Positions 42,768-51,900 of a stretch of 64,000 nucleotides of DNA are shown piece by piece. How positions within the stretch are numbered: position 1 is the stretch's first letter; each line of letters opens with the position of its first letter. Below the pieces are notes generated by a model. The model saw only the letters and a list, made by a program, of their open reading frames with translations, was not told where the DNA came from and did not search any database. The stretch spans positions 99,425 to 163,424 of the forward strand of contig VMFU01000003.1 in assembly GCA_007376205.1 (NCBI GenBank), read 5' to 3'. The DNA comes from Candidatus Peregrinibacteria bacterium Gr01-1014_25. GTDB lineage: Bacteria; Patescibacteriota; Gracilibacteria; Peribacterales; Peribacteraceae. A program made the translations under genes and the position numbers.

Positions 42768-42853
42768 CATCCAACATCCCGTCTCTTTCCTCATAGTATC
42801 CACACCCAATCCCCTACTGTTCCCCACGCCCTCTCCGTAGAATCCATCGTGCA

Positions 42854-44251
42854 ATGCCCCCCGCTCCCGCCCCCTTCGACACGCCGCCACACGCTCCCGA
42901 TGCCGAGCGCACCGTGCTTGGCGCCCTGCTCCTCGATCCGGAGGCGATCCTGAAAGTGTCGGATTTCCTGCGGTCGGAGGATTTCTACGATCCGCGGTAC
43001 CGATTGGTGTATGAAGCAATCAGCGACCTGTACCAGAAGCACGATCCGATCGATTTCGTCACGGTCACCAGCCGCCTCGCCGACAGCAAGAAGCTCGACG
43101 ACGTGGGCGGTAATTCATTCCTCGCCGAACTCGCATCCGCCGTCCCGACGTCCTCGCACATCTATCAGTACGCCCAGATCGTCAAAGCGAAGTCCGTTCA
43201 CCGCAACATCATCGCGGCTGGCCGAACGATCATCGGCCTGGGCTACGACGTCGATCGGCCGGTACCCGAGCTGCTCGACGAGGTGGAGCAACAGGTCTTC
43301 CGCATCACCAACGCGTTCATCAAGGAGAAATTCATCCACGTCCGCGACGTCCTCGAAGCACGGTACGAACGGTTCGCCGAAATGCACGCCAGCGGGGATG
43401 ACGATGCGATGAAGGGCGTGCCAACCGGATTCACAACGCTGGACTTCAAGCTCTCCGGTATGCAGCCGAGCGACCTCATCGTCATTGCCGCGCGTCCCAG
43501 CATGGGCAAGACCAGCTTGGCGCTCAACATCGCCATGAACGCGGCTGTCCGGTCGCAGAAAACGATCGGCGTCTTCTCGCTCGAAATGAGCAAGGAGCAA
43601 CTGGTCGACCGCCTGTTCGCCTCCATGCTCGGCGTCGATTCGTGGAAGCTGCAACGCGGAAAGCTGGACGATACCGATTTCCAGAACATGGGGCCGATCA
43701 TGGACGAGATGAGCAAGGCGAACATCTTCATCGACGATTCGGTCGCTTCGTCCATGCCCGAGCTCCGCACGAAGGCCCGCCGTCTCCAGATGGAGCACGG
43801 CCTCGATCTGCTCATCATCGACTACCTGCAGCTCATGAGTACCGGCAACGCGGGCTACGTCGGCAACCGCGTACAGGAAATTTCCGAGATCTCCCGCTCG
43901 CTCAAGCAGATCGCCCGCGAGCTGCATATCCCCATCCTGGCGCTCTCGCAGCTCTCCCGCGCCGTGGAGAACCGTCCGGGAAACATTCCGCAACTCTCCG
44001 ATCTGCGCGAATCCGGCTCCATCGAGCAGGACGCGGACGTCGTGCTCATGATGTACCGCGAGGACTACTACGAAGAGGATTCCGACCGCCCGGGCGTCAC
44101 CGACATTTACATCCGCAAGCATCGCAACGGACCGACGGGACGCATCGAACTGCTGTTCAAGAAGGAGCAGATGCGATTCTACGACATCGACAAAGTGCAC
44201 ACGCCCGGGGTGATGAAGGTTCCTGCCCGCGTGGGTGCGCGCGACGAATGA
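42854..44251 (+). CDS. dnaB: replicative DNA helicase
   Basis: A 465-aa protein. The N-terminal domain (about 10-110) carries PDAERTVLGALLLDPEAI, and the RecA-like motor has Walker A ARPSMGKTSLALNIA, LEMSKEQLVDRL, the Walker B-type LLIIDYLQLM, and the H4 motif DLRESGSIEQDADVV. It unwinds DNA ahead of the fork and is loaded by initiator or restart proteins, here plausibly via the ATPase-dead PriA. TAGAAT (42838-42843) ends 10 nt before the ATG. It lies between the recA-Nudix pair and mraY, which has its own promoter. Confidence 0.97.
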   Translation: MPPAPAPFDTPPHAPDAERTVLGALLLDPEAILKVSDFLRSEDFYDPRYRLVYEAISDLYQKHDPIDFVTVTSRLADSKKLDDVGGNSFLAELASAVPTSSHIYQYAQIVKAKSVHRNIIAAGRTIIGLGYDVDRPVPELLDEVEQQVFRITNAFIKEKFIHVRDVLEARYERFAEMHASGDDDAMKGVPTGFTTLDFKLSGMQPSDLIVIAARPSMGKTSLALNIAMNAAVRSQKTIGVFSLEMSKEQLVDRLFASMLGVDSWKLQRGKLDDTDFQNMGPIMDEMSKANIFIDDSVASSMPELRTKARRLQMEHGLDLLIIDYLQLMSTGNAGYVGNRVQEISEISRSLKQIARELHIPILALSQLSRAVENRPGNIPQLSDLRESGSIEQDADVVLMMYREDYYEEDSDRPGVTDIYIRKHRNGPTGRIELLFKKEQMRFYDIDKVHTPGVMKVPARVGARDE

Positions 44252-44254
44252 TGC

Positions 44255-44260
44255 TACACT
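44255..44260 (+). promoter_or_regulatory. Extended -10 (TGC-TACACT) of mraY
   Basis: TACACT preceded by TGC ends 6 nt before ATG 44267, within 15 bp of the dnaB stop. Predicts a leaderless mraY mRNA. Confidence 0.5.
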
Positions 44261-44266
44261 CTATGC

Positions 44267-45328
44267 ATGCCTGAATTCACCCTGCCGTTCCGACCGGAAC
44301 TGTCGCTCCCCGTGATCCTCTTCTACGCCGCCGTGGCGTTCATCGGCGTCGTCGCACTGACACCGTGGTTCGTCCGCTTCCTCACGACGAACCGCATCGG
44401 CAAGCAGCTGCGCGTGGAGACGATCGACGGCCGCGAGCCGACGATTTTCCGCACCTACCACGCCGCAAAGATCGGCACGCCGACCATGGGAGGCTTGATC
44501 ATTTGGGGCGGCATCCTCATCACCGTGCTCTTCTCCCGTCTGCTCTCGCTGTCCGGCGTCGTCGAGCACTCCATCCTGCAACGCGGACAGGTCTACCTTC
44601 CGCTTTTCGTGATGGTCGCGCTCGGCATTGTCGGTGCCGTCGACGACTACCTGAATGTCCGCGGCATCGGCCGGACGAAGGGCATCGACTTCCTACCGAA
44701 GCTGGGGTTCCTCCTGGTGATTTCCGTTTCAGGGGCGCTGTGGTTCTTCCTGAAATTGGGATACGACTCGGTGCACGTGCCGTTCTACGGCATCATTGAC
44801 GTGGGGTGGTGGTACGTGCCGATTTTCATCTTCATCATCATCGCGACGGCGAATGCCGTGAACTTCACGGACGGGCTCGACGGGCTCGCAGGGGGTTTGC
44901 TTGCGATCGCCTTCGGAAGCTTCGGCGTCCTCGCATACCTACAGGGACTGTCCGTTCTCGCGGCATTCTGCGCCGTCTGCGTCGGCGCCATCGCCGCGTT
45001 CCTCTGGCACAACGTCCCGCCCGCGCTGTTCTTCATGGGCGACACCGGCTCCCTCGCCCTCGGCGGCGCGCTGGGCGTCATCGCGCTCATGACCGACCAG
45101 GTTCTTCTGCTGCCGCTCATCGGTTTTATCTTCGTCCTCGAAGCGCTGTCCGTCGTGATCCAGCTCACGAGTAAGAAGCTGCGTGGCGGCAAGAAGGTCT
45201 TCCGGGCCGCGCCGATCCATCACCACTTCCAGGCGATCGGATGGGGCGAGAGCAAGGTGACGATGCGCCTGTGGATCATCGGAGCGTTCTTCGCGGCAAT
45301 CGGCATCATGATAGGGCTTGCAGGATAA
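44267..45328 (+). CDS. mraY: phospho-N-acetylmuramoyl-pentapeptide transferase
   Basis: A 353-aa protein with ten predicted helices. Key motifs are KIGTPTMGGL, VGAVDDYLNVRG (Mg-binding Asp pair), NAVNFTDGLDGLAGG, FFMGDTGSLALGG and PIHHHFQ. It makes lipid I from UDP-MurNAc-pentapeptide and undecaprenyl phosphate at the cytoplasmic face. It is isolated from other mur genes, unlike the usual dcw cluster. The start is set by the extended -10 directly upstream. Confidence 0.97.
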   Translation: MPEFTLPFRPELSLPVILFYAAVAFIGVVALTPWFVRFLTTNRIGKQLRVETIDGREPTIFRTYHAAKIGTPTMGGLIIWGGILITVLFSRLLSLSGVVEHSILQRGQVYLPLFVMVALGIVGAVDDYLNVRGIGRTKGIDFLPKLGFLLVISVSGALWFFLKLGYDSVHVPFYGIIDVGWWYVPIFIFIIIATANAVNFTDGLDGLAGGLLAIAFGSFGVLAYLQGLSVLAAFCAVCVGAIAAFLWHNVPPALFFMGDTGSLALGGALGVIALMTDQVLLLPLIGFIFVLEALSVVIQLTSKKLRGGKKVFRAAPIHHHFQAIGWGESKVTMRLWIIGAFFAAIGIMIGLAG

Positions 45329-45381
45329 CACGCGGAGTTTGTTGCATTCGCCCGTTTTCCACACCACAATGGCCTGGCTAT

Positions 45382-45458
<77 letters not shown>

Positions 45459-45484
45459 ATAGTTGCGCGAACGCGCAAAATCCG

Positions 45485-45490
45485 TACAAT
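45485..45490 (+). promoter_or_regulatory. -10 TACAAT of rpmA
   Basis: TACAAT ends 9 nt before ATG 45500 and lies after the initiator tRNA. No Shine-Dalgarno is visible. Confidence 0.5.
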
Positions 45491-45499
45491 CCCCGCACT

Positions 45500-45781
45500 A
45501 TGGCACACAAGAAAGCAGGAGGAACCACCCAGAACGGCAGAGATAGTAGAGCGAAGCGCCGAGGCGTAAAGCGCTTCGGGAGTCAGACCGTGTCCGCGGG
45601 AGAGGTGCTGATCCGTCAGAAAGGCTACTGGTACCGGCCAGGCAAGAACACGTACGTCGGCAAGGACTGGACGATCCATGCGGGTGTCGACGGCATGGTG
45701 CACTTCAGCCGCAAGACGGCGGTGACGTTCTCCGGCGCGCGCAAGGGCGTGACGATGGTGCACGTGCTGCCAAGCGCATAA
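45500..45781 (+). CDS. rpmA: 50S ribosomal protein L27
   Basis: A 93-aa protein starting MAHKKAGG, then NGRDSRAKRRGVKRFGSQTV and RQKGYWYRPGKNTYVGKDWT. L27 reaches the peptidyl-transferase centre with its N-terminus, which here follows Met directly, so it lacks the cleavable extension seen in Firmicutes. Its usual partner rplU is not adjacent. It follows the initiator tRNA by 41 bp. Confidence 0.95.
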   Translation: MAHKKAGGTTQNGRDSRAKRRGVKRFGSQTVSAGEVLIRQKGYWYRPGKNTYVGKDWTIHAGVDGMVHFSRKTAVTFSGARKGVTMVHVLPSA

Positions 45782-45843
45782 CAGAGCGGGTGCCTCAATA
45801 AATTTCCGTTCCTCTTCGCTGCTGCCTGCGGTAGGCTTCGTTC

Positions 45844-46506
45844 ATGCAGGATTTCGGCAACATCGAATCGGGCACCCCCGGCGAAGGGCAGGGCGGCGTC
45901 TCCGAAGAATTGAGCGAGGAGGCCAAGCAGCGTTTCGCCGCGCAGCAGGCGGCCGCGGCGCAGGTTCGCCGCGAGGAGCAGCGCGCGAAGAAGCGGGACA
46001 CGGGTGTCGCGCACATCATCCTCCAATTCCTCACGGACCAGCAACGCGCCCACCTTGCGACGCTCATCGCACGTCTCGTCGGCCGCGAGTGTCCATCGAC
46101 GTTCCTGCTTGCTGTTCTCTCCCTCATCAACGACGAATGTCTATCGGCATGCGAGGAGGCGCTGCGCGAGTACTCATCACCCGGAGTACCGGGAGCATCG
46201 CATGCGCAGGCCATCACCGAGCTATCGGAGCGCAGCGGCCAGCGTGGACGCGTCGACGCATGGACGGGCCGCATGCAGCGCACCGTCGCCATCGACCCGC
46301 AGGCTGTGCTGGGCGCCCTCCTCACCGGCGACCGCCAGCTCGATGGCAGCGTGCTCCAACTCACGGCGTTCGTCCTGCAGGACTTCCTGCGTCAGAGCGG
46401 CAAAGATGTATCGTACGAACAATCCCAACCTCTCGCCGCGGGCATCCTGCAGGCGGTCTTCGCGCCGTTTATGAGCGCGGGGAATCTGGAGGAGAAGAGC
46501 TCTTAG
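45844..46506 (+). CDS. Hypothetical protein, 220 aa
   Basis: No family recognised. Residues 20-55 are a charged helix rich in Ala, Glu, Arg and Gln (EEAKQRFAAQQAAAAQVRREEQRAKK), likely a coiled coil. The remainder is a helical domain (HIILQFLTDQQRAHLATLIARLVGRE, LLAVLSLINDECL, GSVLQLTAFVLQDFLRQSGK). There is no signal peptide. ATG 45844 follows TAGGCT (45832-45837) by 6 nt. The stop overlaps the convergent thpR stop region by four bases. Confidence 0.6.
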   Translation: MQDFGNIESGTPGEGQGGVSEELSEEAKQRFAAQQAAAAQVRREEQRAKKRDTGVAHIILQFLTDQQRAHLATLIARLVGRECPSTFLLAVLSLINDECLSACEEALREYSSPGVPGASHAQAITELSERSGQRGRVDAWTGRMQRTVAIDPQAVLGALLTGDRQLDGSVLQLTAFVLQDFLRQSGKDVSYEQSQPLAAGILQAVFAPFMSAGNLEEKSS

Positions 46507-47060
46507 CTGCGCGCGGAGAAGGGAAACGTTTCCAATGCTGTCTGCCTATGCCCGTCGATTTCTGCATAGACGCGCAAGCACGTGAATCGAATGGAAAATT
46601 CCGCGCCGTCGAGGCGCTTCACCACATCTTTACGGACGCGCTGGAATCGCCCCGCGTGGCGGATACGCGCGACCGTGATGTGCGGATGGAACGGCTTTCC
46701 GGGAGGATTCTGCCACGGGCAGAGCTTCTTGAGCGCCGCAAGCTCCGGCGAGAACTGTACGCCCAGGAAGAGCACCCGATCCTCGCCGCGGACGCTGAAG
46801 AGTTCCGGACCAGTGACGGCCACGGTGAAGGGGGTCGTGCGCTGCGCGATAGATGCGGATGCGGCAACGATTTGACGATATTCGATCTCCATGAGCGTGT
46901 CCCAGAATCGCAGCGTCAGGTGCGGCGTCTGCGGATTCTGAAAGCCGAGAATGTCCGCGTATGCGGCAAGCGATTGCTGTAAATCTTCAAATGCAACCCG
47001 GGCTTCCTCGTCGAGGGGAAGAGCAACGAAGGCGCGGCGGAGAGGAAACACAATTGTCAT
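46503..47060 (-). CDS. thpR: RNA 2',3'-cyclic phosphodiesterase (ThpR, 2'-5' RNA ligase family)
   Basis: A 185-aa protein with two H-x-T/I-x motifs: HLTLRFWD near 64-71 and HITVARIR near 134-141, which form the 2H active site. The family opens 2',3'-cyclic phosphates on RNA; cellular substrates are poorly known. ATG 47060 overlaps the lepA stop (ATGA), so it is translated with lepA. Convergent with the 45844 gene. Confidence 0.88.
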   Translation of the reverse strand: MTIVFPLRRAFVALPLDEEARVAFEDLQQSLAAYADILGFQNPQTPHLTLRFWDTLMEIEYRQIVAASASIAQRTTPFTVAVTGPELFSVRGEDRVLFLGVQFSPELAALKKLCPWQNPPGKPFHPHITVARIRHAGRFQRVRKDVVKRLDGAEFSIRFTCLRVYAEIDGHRQTALETFPFSARS

Positions 47061-48922
47061 TCTCGCTTCAAAACGCTCAAGAACGCCTCCTGCGTGAGCG
47101 TCACCTTGCCCATCTGTTTCATGCGCTTCTTGCCCTTCTTCTGCTTCTCCAGGAGCTTCATCTTGCGTGTCACGTCGCCGCCGTACAGGTACCCCGTCAC
47201 GTCCTTCCGCAGCGCGGGTATGGTCTCGCGCGCGACGATCTTGCCGCCGATCGCCGCTTGGACGGGGATGGGGAACTGCGCTTTGGGGATGACCTCCTTG
47301 AGTTTGCGGCAGACGACCATGCCGACGGCGTGCGATTCGCTGCGATGCACGACGGTACTCAATGCCTCCGCCGGCTCGCCCAGGAGGAGGATCTGCAGCT
47401 TCACGAGATCGCCGGCACGGTACCCGAGGGGATCGTAGCTCATCGAACCATACCCTTCGGTCGAGGATTTCAGCTTGTCGAAGAAATCCAGAACGATCGA
47501 CTGGAGCGGCACCTCGAACGTCAGCAGTGCACGGTCGGCGTCGAGATACTCGAGCGTCTGGTAGACGCCGCGCCGATCCTGCACCAGCGTCATCGCCGTT
47601 CCGACGTCCTGCGCGCGACAGACAATTTCCAGGCGCACCCACGGCTCGCGCACTTCCTCAATCACCGTCGGATCCGGAAAGTCGGCGGGGTTGCTGATGC
47701 TCGCGCAGTCCGGCTCGTCGGGCTTGAGCAAACTGGCACGGACGTAGGCAGCCGGCTGCTTCGCGCGGATTTTCACTTCGTACAGCACGCTCGGGGCGGT
47801 GATGATCAGGTCGCAATCATGCTCGCGCTCCAGTCGCTCTTGCACGATGTCCATGTGCAGGAGGCCGAGGAAGCCGCAGCGGAATCCGTTGCCGAGCGCG
47901 GCGTTGCGCTCCGGCTCGATGGTGAGCGCCGCGTCGTTGAGGGCCAGCTTCTCGAGCGCGTCGCGCAGCTTGGGGTAATCGTCCGCCTCGGAAGGGTACA
48001 CGCCGGCGAAGACCATCGGCTGCACGTGCCGGTACCCGGGCAGGGCGGCGGCATCCGGCACGGAGGCAATGGTGTCGCCGACGCGCACGAGGCGCACGTC
48101 CTTGAGGCCGGTGACAACATAACCGATCTCCCCGGGTTCCAGCGCATCACATGCGACGTACTTTGGTGAGAAGAAACCGACCTCCAGAACTTCGAACGGC
48201 GTCTTCGTGCCAAGCAAATACACGTCATTCCCGCGCCGCAACGTCCCGTTCACGCAGCGGACGTACGCGACGGCGCCGCGGTAGGCATCCATGACCGCGT
48301 CGAAGATGAGCGCGCGACTCCGGATTTCGGATTTCGGATTTCGGATTTCCGAATTCTTGGGAGACGGTATGCGTTTCACGATTTCCTCCAAGAGTTCGGC
48401 CACTCCCCTGCCTTCCTTCGCCGATACATGCAGGATGTCTTCTTTTCTGCACCCCAGAAGTTTGACCACCTCCTCGGAGACGCGCTCGGGGTCGGCGGCA
48501 GGCAGATCGATCTTATTAAGAACGGGAATGATGACGAGATCGTGCTCCAGTGCCATGTGCAGGACGGCGATGGTCTGCGCCTGGATTCCCTGCGATGCGT
48601 CGACGAGGAGGATCGCCCCCTCGCACGCCGCGAGTGAGCGGCTCACTTCGTAGCGGAAATCGGTGTGGCCGGGCGTATCGATCAGGTTGAGTTCAACAGG
48701 CTCTTGCTGCGCGCTTCCCGCTTCCCGCTTCCCGCTCCAGATCATCCGCACCGGCGTGAGCTTGATGGTGATGCCGCGTTCCCGCTCCAGCTCCATCATG
48801 TCGAGCGTCTGTTCCTTCATCTCCCGCTTCTGCAGCGTGCCGGTCATTTCGATCAGACGGTCCGAGAGCGTCGACTTGCCATGATCGATATGCGCGATGA
48901 TGCAGAAATTGCGGATCTCCAT
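47057..48922 (-). CDS. lepA: Elongation factor 4 (LepA)
   Basis: A 621-aa GTPase: G1 AHIDHGKST, the G3 region LNLIDTPGH, G4 NKID, then domains II-III and the EF4-specific C-terminal domain. LepA back-translocates or remobilises stalled ribosomes. Two insertions stand out. SGKREAGSAQQEP precedes the G3 strand and SEIRNPKSEIR lies just before the RALIFDAVMDAYRG segment. Both are encoded by perfect heptamer arrays and sit in loops, so the protein is probably still active. ATG 48922 is used; the preceding MLC codons lack support. Confidence 0.96.
   Translation of the reverse strand: MEIRNFCIIAHIDHGKSTLSDRLIEMTGTLQKREMKEQTLDMMELERERGITIKLTPVRMIWSGKREAGSAQQEPVELNLIDTPGHTDFRYEVSRSLAACEGAILLVDASQGIQAQTIAVLHMALEHDLVIIPVLNKIDLPAADPERVSEEVVKLLGCRKEDILHVSAKEGRGVAELLEEIVKRIPSPKNSEIRNPKSEIRSRALIFDAVMDAYRGAVAYVRCVNGTLRRGNDVYLLGTKTPFEVLEVGFFSPKYVACDALEPGEIGYVVTGLKDVRLVRVGDTIASVPDAAALPGYRHVQPMVFAGVYPSEADDYPKLRDALEKLALNDAALTIEPERNAALGNGFRCGFLGLLHMDIVQERLEREHDCDLIITAPSVLYEVKIRAKQPAAYVRASLLKPDEPDCASISNPADFPDPTVIEEVREPWVRLEIVCRAQDVGTAMTLVQDRRGVYQTLEYLDADRALLTFEVPLQSIVLDFFDKLKSSTEGYGSMSYDPLGYRAGDLVKLQILLLGEPAEALSTVVHRSESHAVGMVVCRKLKEVIPKAQFPIPVQAAIGGKIVARETIPALRKDVTGYLYGGDVTRKMKLLEKQKKGKKRMKQMGKVTLTQEAFLSVLKRE
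48321..48355 (-). repeat. Heptamer array CGGATTT in lepA
   Basis: Four perfect CGGATTT units plus a fifth degenerate one, encoding SEIRNPKSEIR on the minus strand in a loop before domain II. Confidence 0.93.
48713..48733 (-). repeat. Heptamer array GCTTCCC in lepA
   Basis: Three perfect GCTTCCC units encode part of SGKREAGS in the loop preceding the G3 motif. Same family as 54837-54917. Confidence 0.9.
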
Positions 48923-48983
48923 GCAGAGCAAAAGGCTCTCTCATGCTGAAGGAAAGCCTTAGAGAATGCCAGCGCAACTCCGT

Positions 48984-51900
48984 TCATCCGACGCTTCCCT
49001 GTGCGCCACCGGGCAGCGTTCCTGAACCGCCGCGGTAGGGCTGGGCGCTGGGCTCCGGCGTGTTATTATTGACGGTTTCCAGCGCGAGGACGGTTGCGCG
49101 AATCTTCTTCATTCCAAAGAGTGGAATCGCCGACTCCATCACATCATGCAGATGCATTCCGTTCTTTTCGCGGCGACGGAAGGGAAGCTCTCTGTCCAAA
49201 ACCTCATCGTACACTTTGTGCAGCGCGGCGTATTCCGGTCGCGCGAGCGCGCGTTCGAACCACTCCACCATCGGGAACGGATACCCCATGCACCGGCCGT
49301 TCTCCACCATCGACGCGAGCGTGCCGGCCATCCAGCGCATATCGCTCTCCTGCATGCCGCTCGGCAATTCTTGGCCGGAGAAGTAGCGGAAGATCAGGTA
49401 CCGTGATCCGGGACTCCATGTGGCGGCTTCCTTACTGATTTCCTGCATATCGAGGGGCATATCCGTACCGCTGCCACCCGCATCACACAGCTTCATATAG
49501 CTCTTGCCCGAAACACCGACGGGGAGCCAGATGGCTTCCCAGATGGCGCCGCGCGCCTTGCGGTACGCATCCTCCGTCAGCTGCCCCATTTCCATCAGCG
49601 CGATGAGTCTCTCTGTTTGGAAGATCAATGCGCCGTGAACCTTGCGGGCGATAATGCCCTCCGCACGCTCGATCGAGTAGTGCCGGAGCAGGGCCTTCTG
49701 CTTTTGCTTTCCCTCAACTATTTTCAACGTCGACATGCCGATGCCTATGAGTCTCTTCGCGATCTCGACGTCCGCATCCTCGCGGTCTGCCTTCAGTTTC
49801 GCACGGGTCTCCTGGAGCATGGTATCGAATCCCTCCGTCAGACGGGCATAGATCGTCGGCGTCATCGTCGCCCGCAGAGAAAGTGCATCCTTCGACGTCT
49901 TCGGTGTGAGATCGCTGGAGAACTCCCCCGCCTGCAATTCGATCAGAGCAAGCTGCTCATTCTCTTTGAAGCGGCGGTAGAGGTATATGCCGTTGTTCTG
50001 GACGCCGCTGGGCACACCCTTTTTCGCACGTTCCTGGGTCAACCCTTTCTCTCCGCCAATGGCGTACGCCGTCAGGTCGATCGGCACGGGAGAACCGTCA
50101 CTGCCCCGCGCATTGACCATCATAGCGATCCCCTTTTCCTTGCACAGGCGCGCCACGCAGATACATTCGGCGTGGAGCATTGCGTCCTGAATGTTCCTGT
50201 ATGTGCCGTAGTTGATCATGGCATCCATCACGAAACGGGCGACACGCTCGCGGTACTCCTTCTGTTCCTGCGGCGTTGCTTGCTCAAGGGGCACCGTCAT
50301 AGGCACGTGCAGTGGCGCCATGTGCGTGAAGTAGGCGCGCGCGAGATTGCCGTGGCGATTTCTCCTCGCGCCTTCCATGTTTTCATCAGGCGTCACCACC
50401 CACGTCGCAAAGTTCGGCATATCGGACTTGCCCAGCTCTGCGAGAATCTCGTGCGGCTGCATTGTCCGGAAGAAGTCCCCCGCCTCCTGGCTCCACTTGA
50501 TGGCATCCTCGTACATCTGGTCGGCGAATTCCTTGCCGACGAGCAGGATGCCGGAGGCGATCAATCCGGGGCCCACACCAAGGGTCAGCGCCAGAAGCTG
50601 TCCGCCCCCGTGGAGTTTGACCGCGTCTTTCTTTGATTCCAGGATGGAGCGAATTTCGGGATTCTTCTCGTGTTCCAGCTGCTTCTCGATCTCGCGGTAC
50701 TCGAGGAAATCCATCGTCAGACCCACACCGGCAAGCGCGAAAGTCGGCACTCTGGTCATCACGCGCGTTGCGAGGTTCGCACGGCGGCTGGCCATCGCGA
50801 TTTCCTTGGTGGGCGTCTTGAGCAACCGCTCGGTCGCTCTCGCATCCTTGGCAAGCGCCTGTTCCGCCTCGGGCGTCAACGTGAAACCGCGCTCCTTCCA
50901 CTTGGGCTTTTCCACTCCGCCCTCGCGAATCTTCGTCGGCTCCCGCGAAGGCGCGGACGTCCGGGGTGTTTCAACAGTAGGTCGCGTTGGGGCGGTCACC
51001 TGCACCCGTTCCAGAGCGGCGACTCTCCTGCCCAGACGCTTCATTTGCCTGTTCTTGTACCATCGGCGCGCTGCCTTCGCTGCTTTGTAACCGACGTACG
51101 CCGTCAGGATACCGAGCCCCAAGTTGAGCTGATTTTGCAGGAACGCCTCAATGGCCGCCTCCCAGCGCATGTGCATCCCGAGCACTTCGTGCAGTCCCTG
51201 GAGGAACCGCCCGTACGCGCCGTGGTAGGCGATGACGTCGTCCTGGAATTGCGCGAAGCACCGCAGCACGACGACGGCCTTCGATACGCCGCGACTCTGC
51301 GCGATCTGCTCGATTTGTCCGATGTTCTCGACACGGACGTCTGCCAGCGCGTCGGCGTCTTCGGGCTTCAGATTCTCGTCCTCGGAGAGCCACTGCTGAA
51401 TTTTCGCGGCATTCGCACCCGCCATCTGCTGCATCAGCTCCGTCGACGCCCGCATGTTCTCCAGATGGCTCTTGCCGTTGATGCTCTTGCCCTCTTTCTC
51501 CGTGCCGTCCTTCTGGAACGTATCGATGCAATCCAGGACGGACTTCTGCTTCTTGTCGAAAGCCTCCTTCTCGGCGGGCGTCAGGTCCTTTCGGTCCTTC
51601 CATTGCCCCTTGCGTTCGCCGTTTTCGTACTTCGGCCAGCCGATGAGCTCGTAGAATTCGCCGATGAGCGCCTCGCTCGCCTTGCGGGTGAGATAGGGCG
51701 TCGGGACGATAAGCGTCTCGACCGAAACGATGGCGTCGGCCGTCCATGCGATGAAGTTGCGGGCGTTGTGATTCCACTGATGTTCCAACTGCGATCGCCA
51801 ATCCTTCGGGAGCAATTTCTGGTCGACGAACGCGAGGTGCCCCTGCATGCGCGCGGTGCCATCGCGTTGCTGCGCCAGGAAGAATTGATCGTATGCCTGC